From positions 1 through 5,888 of the forward strand of contig CALUZL010000086.1 of the NCBI GenBank assembly GCA_944325295.1: a DNA stretch of 5,888 nucleotides, written 5' to 3'. Shown piece by piece: positions 1 through 5,458 of the stretch. The notes under the pieces were generated by a model. The model was not told the DNA's origin, did no database searches, and worked only from the letters and a program-made list of their open reading frames with translations. This stretch comes from an uncultured Erysipelotrichaceae bacterium (GTDB taxonomy: Bacteria; Bacillota_I; Bacilli_A; Erysipelotrichales; Erysipelotrichaceae). Made by a program: the position numbers and the translations under genes. How positions within the stretch are numbered: position 1 is the stretch's first letter; each line of letters begins with the position of its first letter.

Positions 1-36
1 CAGTATAAAACTGTTTAGTTATATTTGCAATAAAAG

Positions 37-45
37 TGCTACTAT
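37..45 (+). promoter_or_regulatory. Extended -10 promoter of the rlmD-like gene, leaderless geometry
   Basis: TGCTACTAT is a TGN extension followed by the -10 hexamer TACTAT (40-45). No convincing -35 box lies 16-18 bp upstream, as is usual for extended -10 promoters. Seven bases past the hexamer is position 52, the A of the ATG, so transcription should start at or within a base or two of the start codon. There is no Shine-Dalgarno motif between hexamer and ATG, which fits a leaderless mRNA. The start site itself is inferred. Confidence 0.6.
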
Positions 46-51
46 AGAAAC

Positions 52-1329
52 ATGAAGTTGGAAGTCAAAAAGATCGGCATCAATGGCGAGGGTATCGCTT
101 ATTTCAAAAGAAAACCGGTCTTCATCAAAGCAGCCATACCCCAAGAGATCGTCGAAGTAAAGAATATAAAAGATATGGGTCGCTATTTTACCGCGGAGAT
201 CTCTCAGATCATAAAAAGATCGCGATACAGAAAAGAAGTCGAATGCCCCTATTATGGAAGATGCGGAGCCTGTCAGATGTTGCACATCGACTACAAAGAA
301 CAATGCCGCTATAAGAAAGCCATCGTCAAAGAGTCACTATTAAAATACGCTTCTGTCGATAGTGACATCGTTTCTGATACCATCGCCTGTGATGAGATCT
401 TCGCCTATCGCAACAGTTTAAAGATGCCGATATGTGAAAAAAGAGGAAAGCTCATAACCGGTCTTTACGCCACCGACAGCAATCATCTCATCGAAGTCGA
501 TCGCTGTTTGATGCACGACGCAAAAATTGACCGCGTCCGCAAAAACATCCTCAACGTCTTAAACAAGTATCATCTTAAAGGGATCGAGGGCATCTATCTT
601 CGCACCCTGGGTGAAGAAATCCAGGGAGCACTCATTGGCAAAGATGTCTTTCTCCCAAAGATGTGTCTTTGCGATCTTGAAAAGATCGAAGGTCTTGTTT
701 CGCTTTACTCTTTTGCAAAGCACAAAAAACCAGGAGAGTTTTTAAGAGGTGAGGGCAAACTTCTTTTCGGTCGCAAGACTCTTGAATTTATCTTTATGGG
801 CCTTAAGATCGATCTCTCGATCAAGTCTTTCTTTCAATTGAACACACATCAGGCCGAAAAACTGTACGCTTTGGCCACATCGTTTATAAAAGAGGGTGAT
901 ATCGTCTTTGAGGGTTATTGCGGGATCGGCATCATGTCTTCTCTTGTGGCAAAAAAGGCAAAAAAGGTCATCGCCTCTGAGATTGTCAAAGACGCGATAG
1001 CCGACGCAAAAAAGATCGCTCTTAAAAACGATATCAGAAATGTCAGATTTATCTGTGGTGACAGTCCGAGTGTATTTAAAGATTATAAAGACGACATATC
1101 GGTGCTTTTGATAGACCCGCCCCGCAGCGGCCTTGACGAAAAGATGCTATGGGCGATATTGAGTTCAAAGGTCGAAAGGATCATCTACATCTCTTGCAAC
1201 AGTTCGACCCTAGCCAAAGATATCGGCGTACTGAGAAGCCAGTATGATCTAAGAAAAGTCATCCCACTTGACATGTTTGCTAACAGTGCACACGTGGAGA
1301 CGGTAGCACTTTTGTCGCGCAAATCATAA
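52..1329 (+). CDS. rlmD: 23S rRNA (uracil-5-)-methyltransferase, RlmD/RlmCD type
   Basis: This is a cytoplasmic SAM-dependent RNA methyltransferase of the TrmA/RumA family, which makes 5-methyluridine in 23S rRNA. E. coli RlmD modifies U1939, and the Bacillus RlmCD enzyme modifies both U747 and U1939; sequence alone does not say which applies here. The 425 residues have the full family layout. A TRAM-like RNA-binding domain covers about residues 1-55 (NGEGIAYF at 11-18). The iron-sulfur cysteines are C65, C71, C74 and C152, in the spacing CX5CX2C...C. A central RNA-contact region follows. The Rossmann methyltransferase domain carries SFFQLN (259-264), the SAM loop VFEGYCGIG (285-293), IDPPRSGL (354-361), the catalytic cysteine C382 in SCNSSTLAKD, and the general-base glutamate E416 in HVETVALL. 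The usual proline after SCN is serine, a mild variation. The ATG at 52 suits the TRAM start. No ribosome-binding site is visible, consistent with the leaderless promoter. No obvious terminator follows. Confidence 0.93.
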   Translation: MKLEVKKIGINGEGIAYFKRKPVFIKAAIPQEIVEVKNIKDMGRYFTAEISQIIKRSRYRKEVECPYYGRCGACQMLHIDYKEQCRYKKAIVKESLLKYASVDSDIVSDTIACDEIFAYRNSLKMPICEKRGKLITGLYATDSNHLIEVDRCLMHDAKIDRVRKNILNVLNKYHLKGIEGIYLRTLGEEIQGALIGKDVFLPKMCLCDLEKIEGLVSLYSFAKHKKPGEFLRGEGKLLFGRKTLEFIFMGLKIDLSIKSFFQLNTHQAEKLYALATSFIKEGDIVFEGYCGIGIMSSLVAKKAKKVIASEIVKDAIADAKKIALKNDIRNVRFICGDSPSVFKDYKDDISVLLIDPPRSGLDEKMLWAILSSKVERIIYISCNSSTLAKDIGVLRSQYDLRKVIPLDMFANSAHVETVALLSRKS

Positions 1330-1330
1330 G

Positions 1331-1423
1331 ATAGCATTACTGGGTAAAGGTAGAACTCGGGAAGAAATGATAGTATCGCTAAAGGCGCTTGCGGAAGCAC
1401 TCAAACATTATGAGGTAATCTGA
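1331..1423 (+). pseudogene. C-terminal gene fragment, possibly PLP-dependent enzyme tail
   Basis: An open stretch without its own start begins right after the rlmD stop and reads IALLGKGRTREEMIVSLKAL and then AEALKHYEVI before TGA (1421-1423). It looks like the last helix of a larger enzyme. The pattern GKGRTREEM...LAEALKHY recalls the C-terminus of class V or fold-type I aminotransferases, but I cannot assign a family with confidence. It has no usable start codon in frame after the rlmD stop, so it is a remnant of a gene whose body has been lost, probably by deletion or insertion next to rlmD. The following fragment starts with an ATG overlapping this TGA. Confidence 0.4.
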
Positions 1424-1601
1424 TGAATGAAAATATTTACCGGGTTATAAATCAGATAGTCTAGTTGAACCAGAAAGACTACAAGTTATACCGCTAGTCA
1501 GAGACATATGCAATAAAATTCCTCCAGAGGATGAACTGTCACATTATTCACCGGGCTTTACATCTGATGAAAAAATACCAGGATTATCCTGGCCGTATTA
1601 A
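1423..1601 (+). pseudogene. Frameshifted gene fragment, family not recognised
   Basis: An ATG at 1423 overlaps the preceding TGA (TGATG), the arrangement of a translationally coupled gene. It reads MNENIYRVINQIV before TAG at 1462-1464. In the frame one base upstream, a protein-like stretch continues from about 1440 to TAA at 1599-1601: GYKSDSLVEPERLQVIPLVR, then DICNKIPPEDELSHY and a tail SPGFTSDEKIPGLSWPY. The simplest reading is one small or truncated coding sequence broken by a frameshift near 1440-1446. I do not recognise the family. Together with the fragment before it, this looks like the scarred end of a former operon. Confidence 0.4.
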
Positions 1602-1617
1602 GTTTTATATTGCATAT
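1506..1617. repeat. 10-bp inverted repeat pair flanking 92 bp
   Basis: ATATGCAATA at 1506-1515 is the exact reverse complement of TATTGCATAT at 1608-1617. The pair brackets the end of the unidentified fragment, just ahead of the KilA-N gene. The arms are short and AT-rich in an AT-rich region, so chance is possible. No duplicated target site was seen. Confidence 0.3.
1574..1599 (+). repeat. Hairpin-forming inverted repeat before the KilA-N gene
   Basis: The arms AATAC+CAGGA (1574-1583) and TCCTG (1587-1591)+GTATT (1595-1599) form a 10-bp stem with a TTA loop and a 3-base bulge on the 3' side. The core CCAGGA-TTA-TCCTGG is also a clean DNA palindrome. Only a short T run follows (1603-1606), so a termination role is possible but weak. 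It could equally be a protein-binding site for the downstream regulator-like gene. Confidence 0.35.
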
Positions 1618-1645
1618 CGGGAAGTTTGAAGAAGGGAGAATACTT

Positions 1646-2503
1646 ATGGCTAAAATTGTTAAGGAGACTATTCATGCAAAAGGTATTGACATAGGAATCT
1701 ATACTGCAAATTTTGAAAATGAATTTATTTCATTAACGGATATTGCAAAATATCGAAATGAAGACGACCCGCGATTTGTGATTCAAAACTGGATGCGAAA
1801 TAGAAATACGATTGAGTTTTTAGGCGTCTGGGAGGAATTACATAATCCGGATTTTAACCGTGTGCAATTCGAGACGGTTAAAAATGATGCTGGATTAAAT
1901 CGTTTTGTCATGACACCGACGAAATGGATTATGCAGATGAACGCTATCGGTGTTGTCTCAAAAGCCGGACGTTATGGTTAGACATATGCTCATAGCGATA
2001 TTGCGATGTCTTTTGCGACGTGGATCTCTCCTGAATTCCAGTTATATATCATGAAAGACTACAGGAGATTAAAGACTGATGAGAATAGTCGGTTATCTCT
2101 GAACTGGAATTTGAATAGAGAAATTTCCAAGTTGAATTACAGGATACATACAGATGCGATCAAGGATAATTTGATACCGCCAAAATTAACACCTGCGCAG
2201 GTAGCATACACCTATGCAAATGAAGCAGATATGTTGGATGTCGTCTTGTTTGGAAAGACGGCTAAGCAATGGAAAGATGATAATCCGATTGCTAAAGGAA
2301 ATATGCGGGATGCAGCCACGCCGAATCAATTGCTGGTACTTGCGAATTTAGAAAGTTATAATGCTATTTTGGTTAGTCAGGGTAAGAATCAGAAAGAGAG
2401 AATGGAATTGCTTCGCAAGTTAGCACTACAACAGTTACAGATATTGCAAAAGACGAGTTTAAATAATTTGCCGAAATTGGAAACACGTTCACAGAAAAAT
2501 TGA
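1646..2503 (+). pseudogene. KilA-N domain DNA-binding protein interrupted by in-frame TAG
   Basis: The KilA-N domain is a DNA-binding module common in phage and accessory-region proteins. The ATG at 1646 has a good Shine-Dalgarno (AAGGGAG, 1632-1638) seven bases upstream. The upstream part (111 codons) carries FISLTDIAKYRNEDD (27-41), PRFVIQNWMRNRNTIEFLGV (42-61) and the WEELHNPDFN segment. It ends at GRYG, followed by TAG (1979-1981). The same frame then continues with TYAHSDIAMSFATWISPEFQ and runs to TGA at 2501-2503. Family members usually read GRYGGTYAH at this point, so the amber replaces a residue inside the conserved domain with no frame change. The whole reading frame is about 285 codons, a normal size for this family, with a C-terminal half rich in charged helix. 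The next in-frame ATG (2006) has no ribosome-binding site and would drop most of the domain, so two separate functional proteins are unlikely. Isoleucine is mostly ATT (7 of the first 9), unlike rlmD. Most likely a recent pseudogene; readthrough is not excluded. Confidence 0.8.
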
Positions 2504-2641
2504 AATATTTCTTCAGGAAAAGAAAAACGCATTTTTGAAAAAGGTGAACCGGAAGAAACTTCAGTTGTACGAAAATTTCGAACAACTGCTTCTGACGGCA
2601 AAACAAGCAAACTGAATAATATAAACGGAAAAGACATTTAG
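2504..2641 (+). pseudogene. RhuM-family protein remnant
   Basis: The KilA-N frame continues directly past its TGA without a start codon, giving KRIFEKGEPEETSVVRKFR and TTASDGKT before degenerating and stopping at TAG (2639-2641). The pattern IFxxGExxxxSVVRKFRTTASDGKT matches, from my knowledge of the family, the early part of RhuM ('virulence RhuM family') proteins, which are accessory proteins of unclear function. About 27 recognisable residues remain; the N-terminus and everything after DGKT are missing. No promoter or ribosome-binding site of its own is seen. It may have been brought next to the KilA-N gene by the same decay. Family assignment is moderate and made by eye. Confidence 0.5.
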
Positions 2642-2666
2642 AAAAAAGTGAAAAAGCAATTTAGAC

Positions 2667-2705
2667 TATAAAGGACACATTGAAGTGATTATGTTTTTAG
2701 AGAGG
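2667..2705 (+). promoter_or_regulatory. Possible -10 box and ribosome-binding site of galM
   Basis: TATAAA at 2667-2672 is the best -10 candidate ahead of galM, but no good -35 box lies 16-18 bp upstream, so the promoter is uncertain. The ribosome-binding site AGAGG (2701-2705), seven bases before the ATG at 2713, is clear and fixes the start. A six-codon ORF (ATG 2691, TGA 2709-2711) ends one base before the galM ATG; it may be accidental. Confidence 0.4.
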
Positions 2706-2712
2706 AAATGAT

Positions 2713-3729
2713 ATGTTAAAGAAATTATTTGGTCATTACAACGATAAAGAAGTCAGTCTTTATACGCTGGAAAATGAGTTTTTAAAGGTAGATGTCAGTG
2801 ATCTCGGTGCGACTTTGGTCAATTTTATCTATAAGGAGTATGACCGTGATGTCGTACTGGGCTTTAAAGATGCCGCTACCTATCTTGACCAGCACGGAGC
2901 AAATATGGGGGCCACTATTGGACGGTGCGCCAATCGGATCGGTAAGGGTACTTATACCCTCAATGGCAAGACCTACCACTTGACGATCAATAACGGACCT
3001 AACACCTTACACAGCGGTATAAACAACCTCACTTCAAAGCTATTTGAGGTCGTCTCTTACAGTGCTGATGAATTGCGACTTAAAAGTGAAGCACTTGCTG
3101 GTGAAGACGGGTTTAACGGCAATCTCAAGGTCGAAGTAATCTACAAACTTGAAGGTCAAGACCTCATCTTTGCCTATGAAGGTCTGGCGGATGAGGACAG
3201 CCTTTTCAACATAACCAATCACGCCTATTTCAATTTAGAGGGCAAACATGCCGCGACGATCTTAAACGAATCACTGCGTTTATACACCGACAGAGTCGCT
3301 TTAGTGGACAGTGACGGTTTGAGTACCGATGAGGTCATTTGTACGGATAATACCGGATTTGATTTTGCCGATTTTAAAAAGATCGGGGATAATCTGGCGA
3401 TCGGTCATCCCAACATCACCTTGGCAAGCGGCCTTGATCACAACTTCCTTTATGAAGACAAAAACGATCCTTTGCGCGCATCGCTCGTCTTTGCTGATCT
3501 GCGTTTGGATGTCTATTCCGATCTTCCGGATATGCACGTCTATACGGCCAATTTCTTGGATGGAGAAGTGATGGGCAAGTATGGTGATTATTACGGACCT
3601 AAAAGCGGGATCTGTTTTGAGTGCCAGTACTATCCAAATGCCATAAATTATGACGGATTTATCAAACCGATCATAAAGGCAGGCGTCGTTAAAAAACACT
3701 ACATTCGCTATCGTTTGCAAAAGGTGTAA
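2713..3729 (+). CDS. galM: Aldose 1-epimerase (galactose mutarotase)
   Basis: It interconverts the alpha and beta anomers of galactose and other aldoses, the first step feeding the Leloir pathway, in the cytoplasm. The 338 residues match the usual length (about 340). The residues that form the sugar site in characterised GalM enzymes are all present: R71 in GRCANRIGKGTY, H100 in NNGPNTLHSG, H170 in NITNHAYFNL (the proposed general acid), D242 in GLDHNF, and E303 in ICFECQYYPNAIN (the proposed general base). The C-terminal FIKPIIKAG and Y-x-x-Y-R-x strand are also typical. No signal peptide is present. It stands alone, with no galK, galT or galE in view, and follows the decayed accessory patch, so its original neighbour may have been displaced. 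No clear hairpin terminator lies between its stop and the next promoter; only a T run at 3751-3756 is seen. Confidence 0.95.
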   Translation: MLKKLFGHYNDKEVSLYTLENEFLKVDVSDLGATLVNFIYKEYDRDVVLGFKDAATYLDQHGANMGATIGRCANRIGKGTYTLNGKTYHLTINNGPNTLHSGINNLTSKLFEVVSYSADELRLKSEALAGEDGFNGNLKVEVIYKLEGQDLIFAYEGLADEDSLFNITNHAYFNLEGKHAATILNESLRLYTDRVALVDSDGLSTDEVICTDNTGFDFADFKKIGDNLAIGHPNITLASGLDHNFLYEDKNDPLRASLVFADLRLDVYSDLPDMHVYTANFLDGEVMGKYGDYYGPKSGICFECQYYPNAINYDGFIKPIIKAGVVKKHYIRYRLQKV

Positions 3730-3768
3730 ATTTGTTTCGGATTTATTGAATTTTTTCATGTGTTGCCT

Positions 3769-3796
3769 TTGATAATAGCGGTAAATAATGTATAAT
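3769..3796 (+). promoter_or_regulatory. Sigma-A type promoter of the DUF349 gene
   Basis: TTGATA (3769-3774, five of six consensus bases) and TATAAT (3791-3796, perfect) are separated by 16 bp. Transcription should begin near 3803, leaving a leader of about 34 bases. That leader contains a 5-bp hairpin (ACGCA 3808-3812 with TGCGT 3818-3822) directly before the ribosome-binding site, AGAGGTG at 3824-3830. Confidence 0.75.
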
Positions 3797-3836
3797 ATCT
3801 AGTTGTAACGCACCATTTGCGTAAGAGGTGAAGATT

Positions 3837-4979
3837 ATGTATCTAAATGATGAAATGTATGATGTGATCGATATTGATGAAGCTATCAAGCAAAAACAAG
3901 ATCTGATCGCCCAGGCAAAAGCTCTAAGTGAGGAAGAGTCTGCTGATTCCATCAAGGCTGCCGGTCGTTTACGTCGCAGATGGCGCCGTATTCCGTATTG
4001 GGAATCAGCTTATGAGGATCAACTCGCCGATGAGTTCGAAAGTTATCTCAATGTGATATACGGACGTCGTCATTTAGTGGCCGAAGAAAACGCGAAAGCC
4101 AAGAAGGAACTTATCGAAGAAGTCAAGGGACTTGACATGAACAAACCCTTCAGTGCCATGGACAAAGCTTTGGAACGCTGGAAGGCTATCGGTAGTGCCG
4201 GAACTCGTGATGTGGATGATGCGCTCTGGAAAGAGTTTGCAGCAGCACGCAAGGCTTTCTACGATATGAAACATGCTCATATGGATGAACTCAAAGTACA
4301 TTTTGATGAGGCAAAAGAGATCAAGACAAAACTCATCGAAGAAGTCAAAGAATTGCTCGTCGAGCCCAATTTCTATGAAGCTTCCAAGAAATTCGAAGAG
4401 ATCTTCGATCGTTGGAAGGCTGCCGGATTCAGTGGCAACAGAGAAACAGAGGATGCACTTTGGAGCGAATTCTCAACCCTGCGCCACGATTTCTACAAAA
4501 AACGCAGCGAGTTCTTCAGTGAAGTTCGAGCTAAACAAAAAGAAGCTTATGTCAAAAAGAAAGAACTTTTAGAAGAAGCTAGGGCAATCTTGGACAAGGG
4601 TGAAAACAGCCGTGAAGATACCCAGGCGATGAAAGATATCAACCAGAGGTGGCGTGAAGCCGGATCTTGCGGCAGAGAGCGTGAAGATCGTCTTTGGAAA
4701 GAATATCGTCAAGTGATGGATGCGTATTTCGATGGGGTTCGCGGTCAAAGAGAGGAACGCCAAGCCCGCTTCCAAGACAAATTAAACGAAGTCAAAGCCC
4801 GCAAGACAGAACAGATCTTATCTTTGCGTCGCCAGATCGATCATCTGCGCGAAGAAGCGCAAGAGACACTCTCGGAAAGAGCAGCTCAGGATATAAATGA
4901 TGAGATCGCCGATAAAGAAGATTTCATCAAAGAGATCGAAGCTGAGATCGCCGATATCGAAAGTAAGATCAACGGTTAA
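3837..4979 (+). CDS. DUF349 repeat protein with C-terminal coiled coil
   Basis: This is a highly charged, all-helical cytoplasmic protein of 380 residues with no signal peptide or membrane segment; the molecular function of the family is not established. It is built of DUF349 repeats. Three clear units (about 88-145, 163-222 and 240-298) share the core W-K/R-x-x-G-x-x-G-x-R-x-x-x-D-x-LW-x-E. The first tryptophans are W115, W193 and W272, 78-79 residues apart, and the LW pairs are at 130-131, 208-209 and 287-288. A degenerate first unit covers about 20-75, around RRRWRRIPYWES. Residues about 303-378 are a long heptad-rich coiled coil ending in IEAEIADIESKING. I chose the ATG at 3837 because AGAGGTG sits six bases before it; an in-frame GTG at 3828 lies inside that ribosome-binding site. 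It is transcribed alone, from its own promoter to a strong terminator. Confidence 0.88.
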   Translation: MYLNDEMYDVIDIDEAIKQKQDLIAQAKALSEEESADSIKAAGRLRRRWRRIPYWESAYEDQLADEFESYLNVIYGRRHLVAEENAKAKKELIEEVKGLDMNKPFSAMDKALERWKAIGSAGTRDVDDALWKEFAAARKAFYDMKHAHMDELKVHFDEAKEIKTKLIEEVKELLVEPNFYEASKKFEEIFDRWKAAGFSGNRETEDALWSEFSTLRHDFYKKRSEFFSEVRAKQKEAYVKKKELLEEARAILDKGENSREDTQAMKDINQRWREAGSCGREREDRLWKEYRQVMDAYFDGVRGQREERQARFQDKLNEVKARKTEQILSLRRQIDHLREEAQETLSERAAQDINDEIADKEDFIKEIEAEIADIESKING

Positions 4980-4982
4980 AAT

Positions 4983-5012
4983 AAAACGAGTCGATGTTCA
5001 CGACTCGTTTTT
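4983..5012 (+). terminator. Intrinsic terminator of the DUF349 gene
   Basis: AAAACGAGTCG (4983-4993) and CGACTCGTTTT (5001-5011) form a perfect 11-bp stem with a 7-base loop. The T run begins in the stem and reaches 5012. It starts three bases after the stop codon. The A-rich 5' side means it could also act on the reverse strand. Confidence 0.93.
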
Positions 5013-5021
5013 AAACAAAAA

Positions 5022-5036
5022 GGGGATCTTCTCCCC
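5022..5036 (-). terminator. Short hairpin with U tract on the reverse strand
   Basis: GGGGA (5022-5026) pairs with TCCCC (5032-5036) around a 5-base loop. On the plus strand there is no T tract after it, but read on the minus strand the hairpin is followed by TTTTTG (5021-5016). It is therefore a plausible terminator for leftward transcription, although no minus-strand gene is visible to its right before 5789. Confidence 0.5.
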
Positions 5037-5120
5037 AACAAATCTATTATAACAAGAAAAAAATATTAAAAAAAGACTGTTTTTAGTGAGTACTATCTCT
5101 TATCATAAAGGTGTAAAAAA

Positions 5121-5144
5121 TAGATGGTCTCATCTAAAGGAGGT
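5121..5144 (+). promoter_or_regulatory. Hairpin abutting a perfect Shine-Dalgarno site
   Basis: TAGATG (5121-5126) pairs exactly with CATCTA (5131-5136) around a GTCT loop. The last stem base is the first base of AAAGGAGGT (5136-5144), the strongest ribosome-binding site in the window, which lies 8 bases before an ATG at 5153. A seven-codon ORF (ATG 5124, TAA 5145-5147) also runs across the hairpin and the site, with its own AAAGGTG at 5107-5113. Confidence 0.5.
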
Positions 5145-5152
5145 TAAAGTAA

Positions 5153-5197
5153 ATGGAACCTACACAGTCAGTCGAGATCACAGGGTCTCAAAAATAA
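5153..5197 (+). CDS. 14-codon ORF with perfect ribosome-binding site, function unknown
   Basis: The ORF reads MEPTQSVEITGSQK and ends at TAA 5195-5197. The only support is the near-perfect AAAGGAGGT site at ideal spacing, stronger than those of the long genes here. The peptide is hydrophilic, has no membrane segment or run of a single amino acid that would mark a classical attenuator leader, and resembles nothing I know. It could be a small protein, a leader peptide of the structured region that follows, or the surviving 5' end of a lost gene. Confidence 0.35.
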   Translation: MEPTQSVEITGSQK

Positions 5198-5396
5198 AAA
5201 GAGAATATTTTTACATAATAGCGTAAGCTATTAAAAACACACTACATTGTGATGTTTAAAAAACTTAACATTTTTGATAAAAGGTAGCGGTGTCACCGAT
5301 ATATGGGAGATATAGAAAGAACACCAACGGTTCACGGACTGGTTATAGAAAGGATAAAATTCATGAGTGGATCGGTAAAACCAATTGATTGATCAG
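5198..5396 (+). ncRNA. Structured non-coding stretch, candidate leader or small RNA
   Basis: No convincing long gene is present on either strand here. Several hairpins follow one another. TAATAGC-GTAA-GCTATTA (5216-5233) has seven base pairs and a GNRA tetraloop. AAACACAC (5235-5242) pairs with GTG-A-TGTTT (5249-5257), leaving a bulged A. CGGTG-T-CACCG (5288-5298) is palindromic, and its GGTGT can alternatively pair with ACACC (5321-5325) to enclose TATAT-GGGAG-ATATA (5300-5314). It ends at a strong terminator (5397-5443), as a stable RNA or a riboregulator would. A 29-codon ORF (ATG 5303 to TGA 5390-5392) lacks a ribosome-binding site. I could not match it to any riboswitch class I know. Confidence 0.35.
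5252..5275 (+). terminator. Weak terminator-like hairpin
   Basis: ATGTT (5252-5256) pairs with AACAT (5267-5271), extendable by TAA/TTA, and is followed by TTTTTG (5271-5276). The stem is AT-only apart from one G-C pair, so termination would be weak. It competes with the upstream hairpin that uses TGTTT at 5253-5257, so the two are mutually exclusive. Confidence 0.3.
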
Positions 5397-5443
5397 AAAC
5401 CTCATCTTTGAAATATAGGTTATTTAAAAAAGATGAGGTTTTT
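5397..5443 (+). terminator. Strong intrinsic terminator, 13-bp stem
   Basis: AAACCTCATCTTT (5397-5409) pairs perfectly with AAAGATGAGGTTT (5429-5441). The loop contains a second small stem, AAATA (5411-5415) with TATTT (5421-5425). The T run covers 5439-5443. It lies just before the membrane-protein gene and overlaps its promoter. It ends whatever transcript crosses 5085-5396, or acts as an attenuator of the next gene. Confidence 0.9.
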
Positions 5444-5451
5444 ATTATAAT
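5423..5451 (+). promoter_or_regulatory. Promoter of the small membrane protein, near-leaderless
   Basis: A perfect TATAAT (5446-5451) lies 17 bp after TTTAAA (5423-5428), a weak -35 match that falls inside the terminator loop. The expected start is 5458-5459, at the ATG (5459). The only Shine-Dalgarno-like bases, TAGGG (5452-5456), are two bases from the ATG and would mostly precede the transcript start. Confidence 0.55.
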
Positions 5452-5458
5452 TAGGGTC

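Noticed and set aside
1..16. CAGT-ataaa-ACTG-TTT as a terminator tail of an upstream gene
   Set aside because: Only a 4-bp stem is visible at the window edge, too little to call without the bases before it.
1610..1645. TTG start giving a 12-residue longer KilA-N protein
   Set aside because: The ATG at 1646 has a well-spaced AAGGGAG site; the TTG has none and overlaps the upstream inverted repeat.
3301..3759. Minus-strand ORF of 152 residues inside galM
   Set aside because: It is the shadow of a well-supported galM reading frame, with no start signals of its own.
3828..3836. GTG start for the DUF349 protein
   Set aside because: The GTG is part of the ribosome-binding site for the ATG at 3837.
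5198..5396. Known riboswitch or T-box leader
   Set aside because: I looked for core motifs of T-box, SAM, purine, TPP, lysine, preQ1, glycine and fluoride RNAs by eye and saw none.
5408..5458. TTG start giving a longer small membrane protein
   Set aside because: It would place the N-terminus inside a perfect intrinsic terminator and before the TATAAT box.
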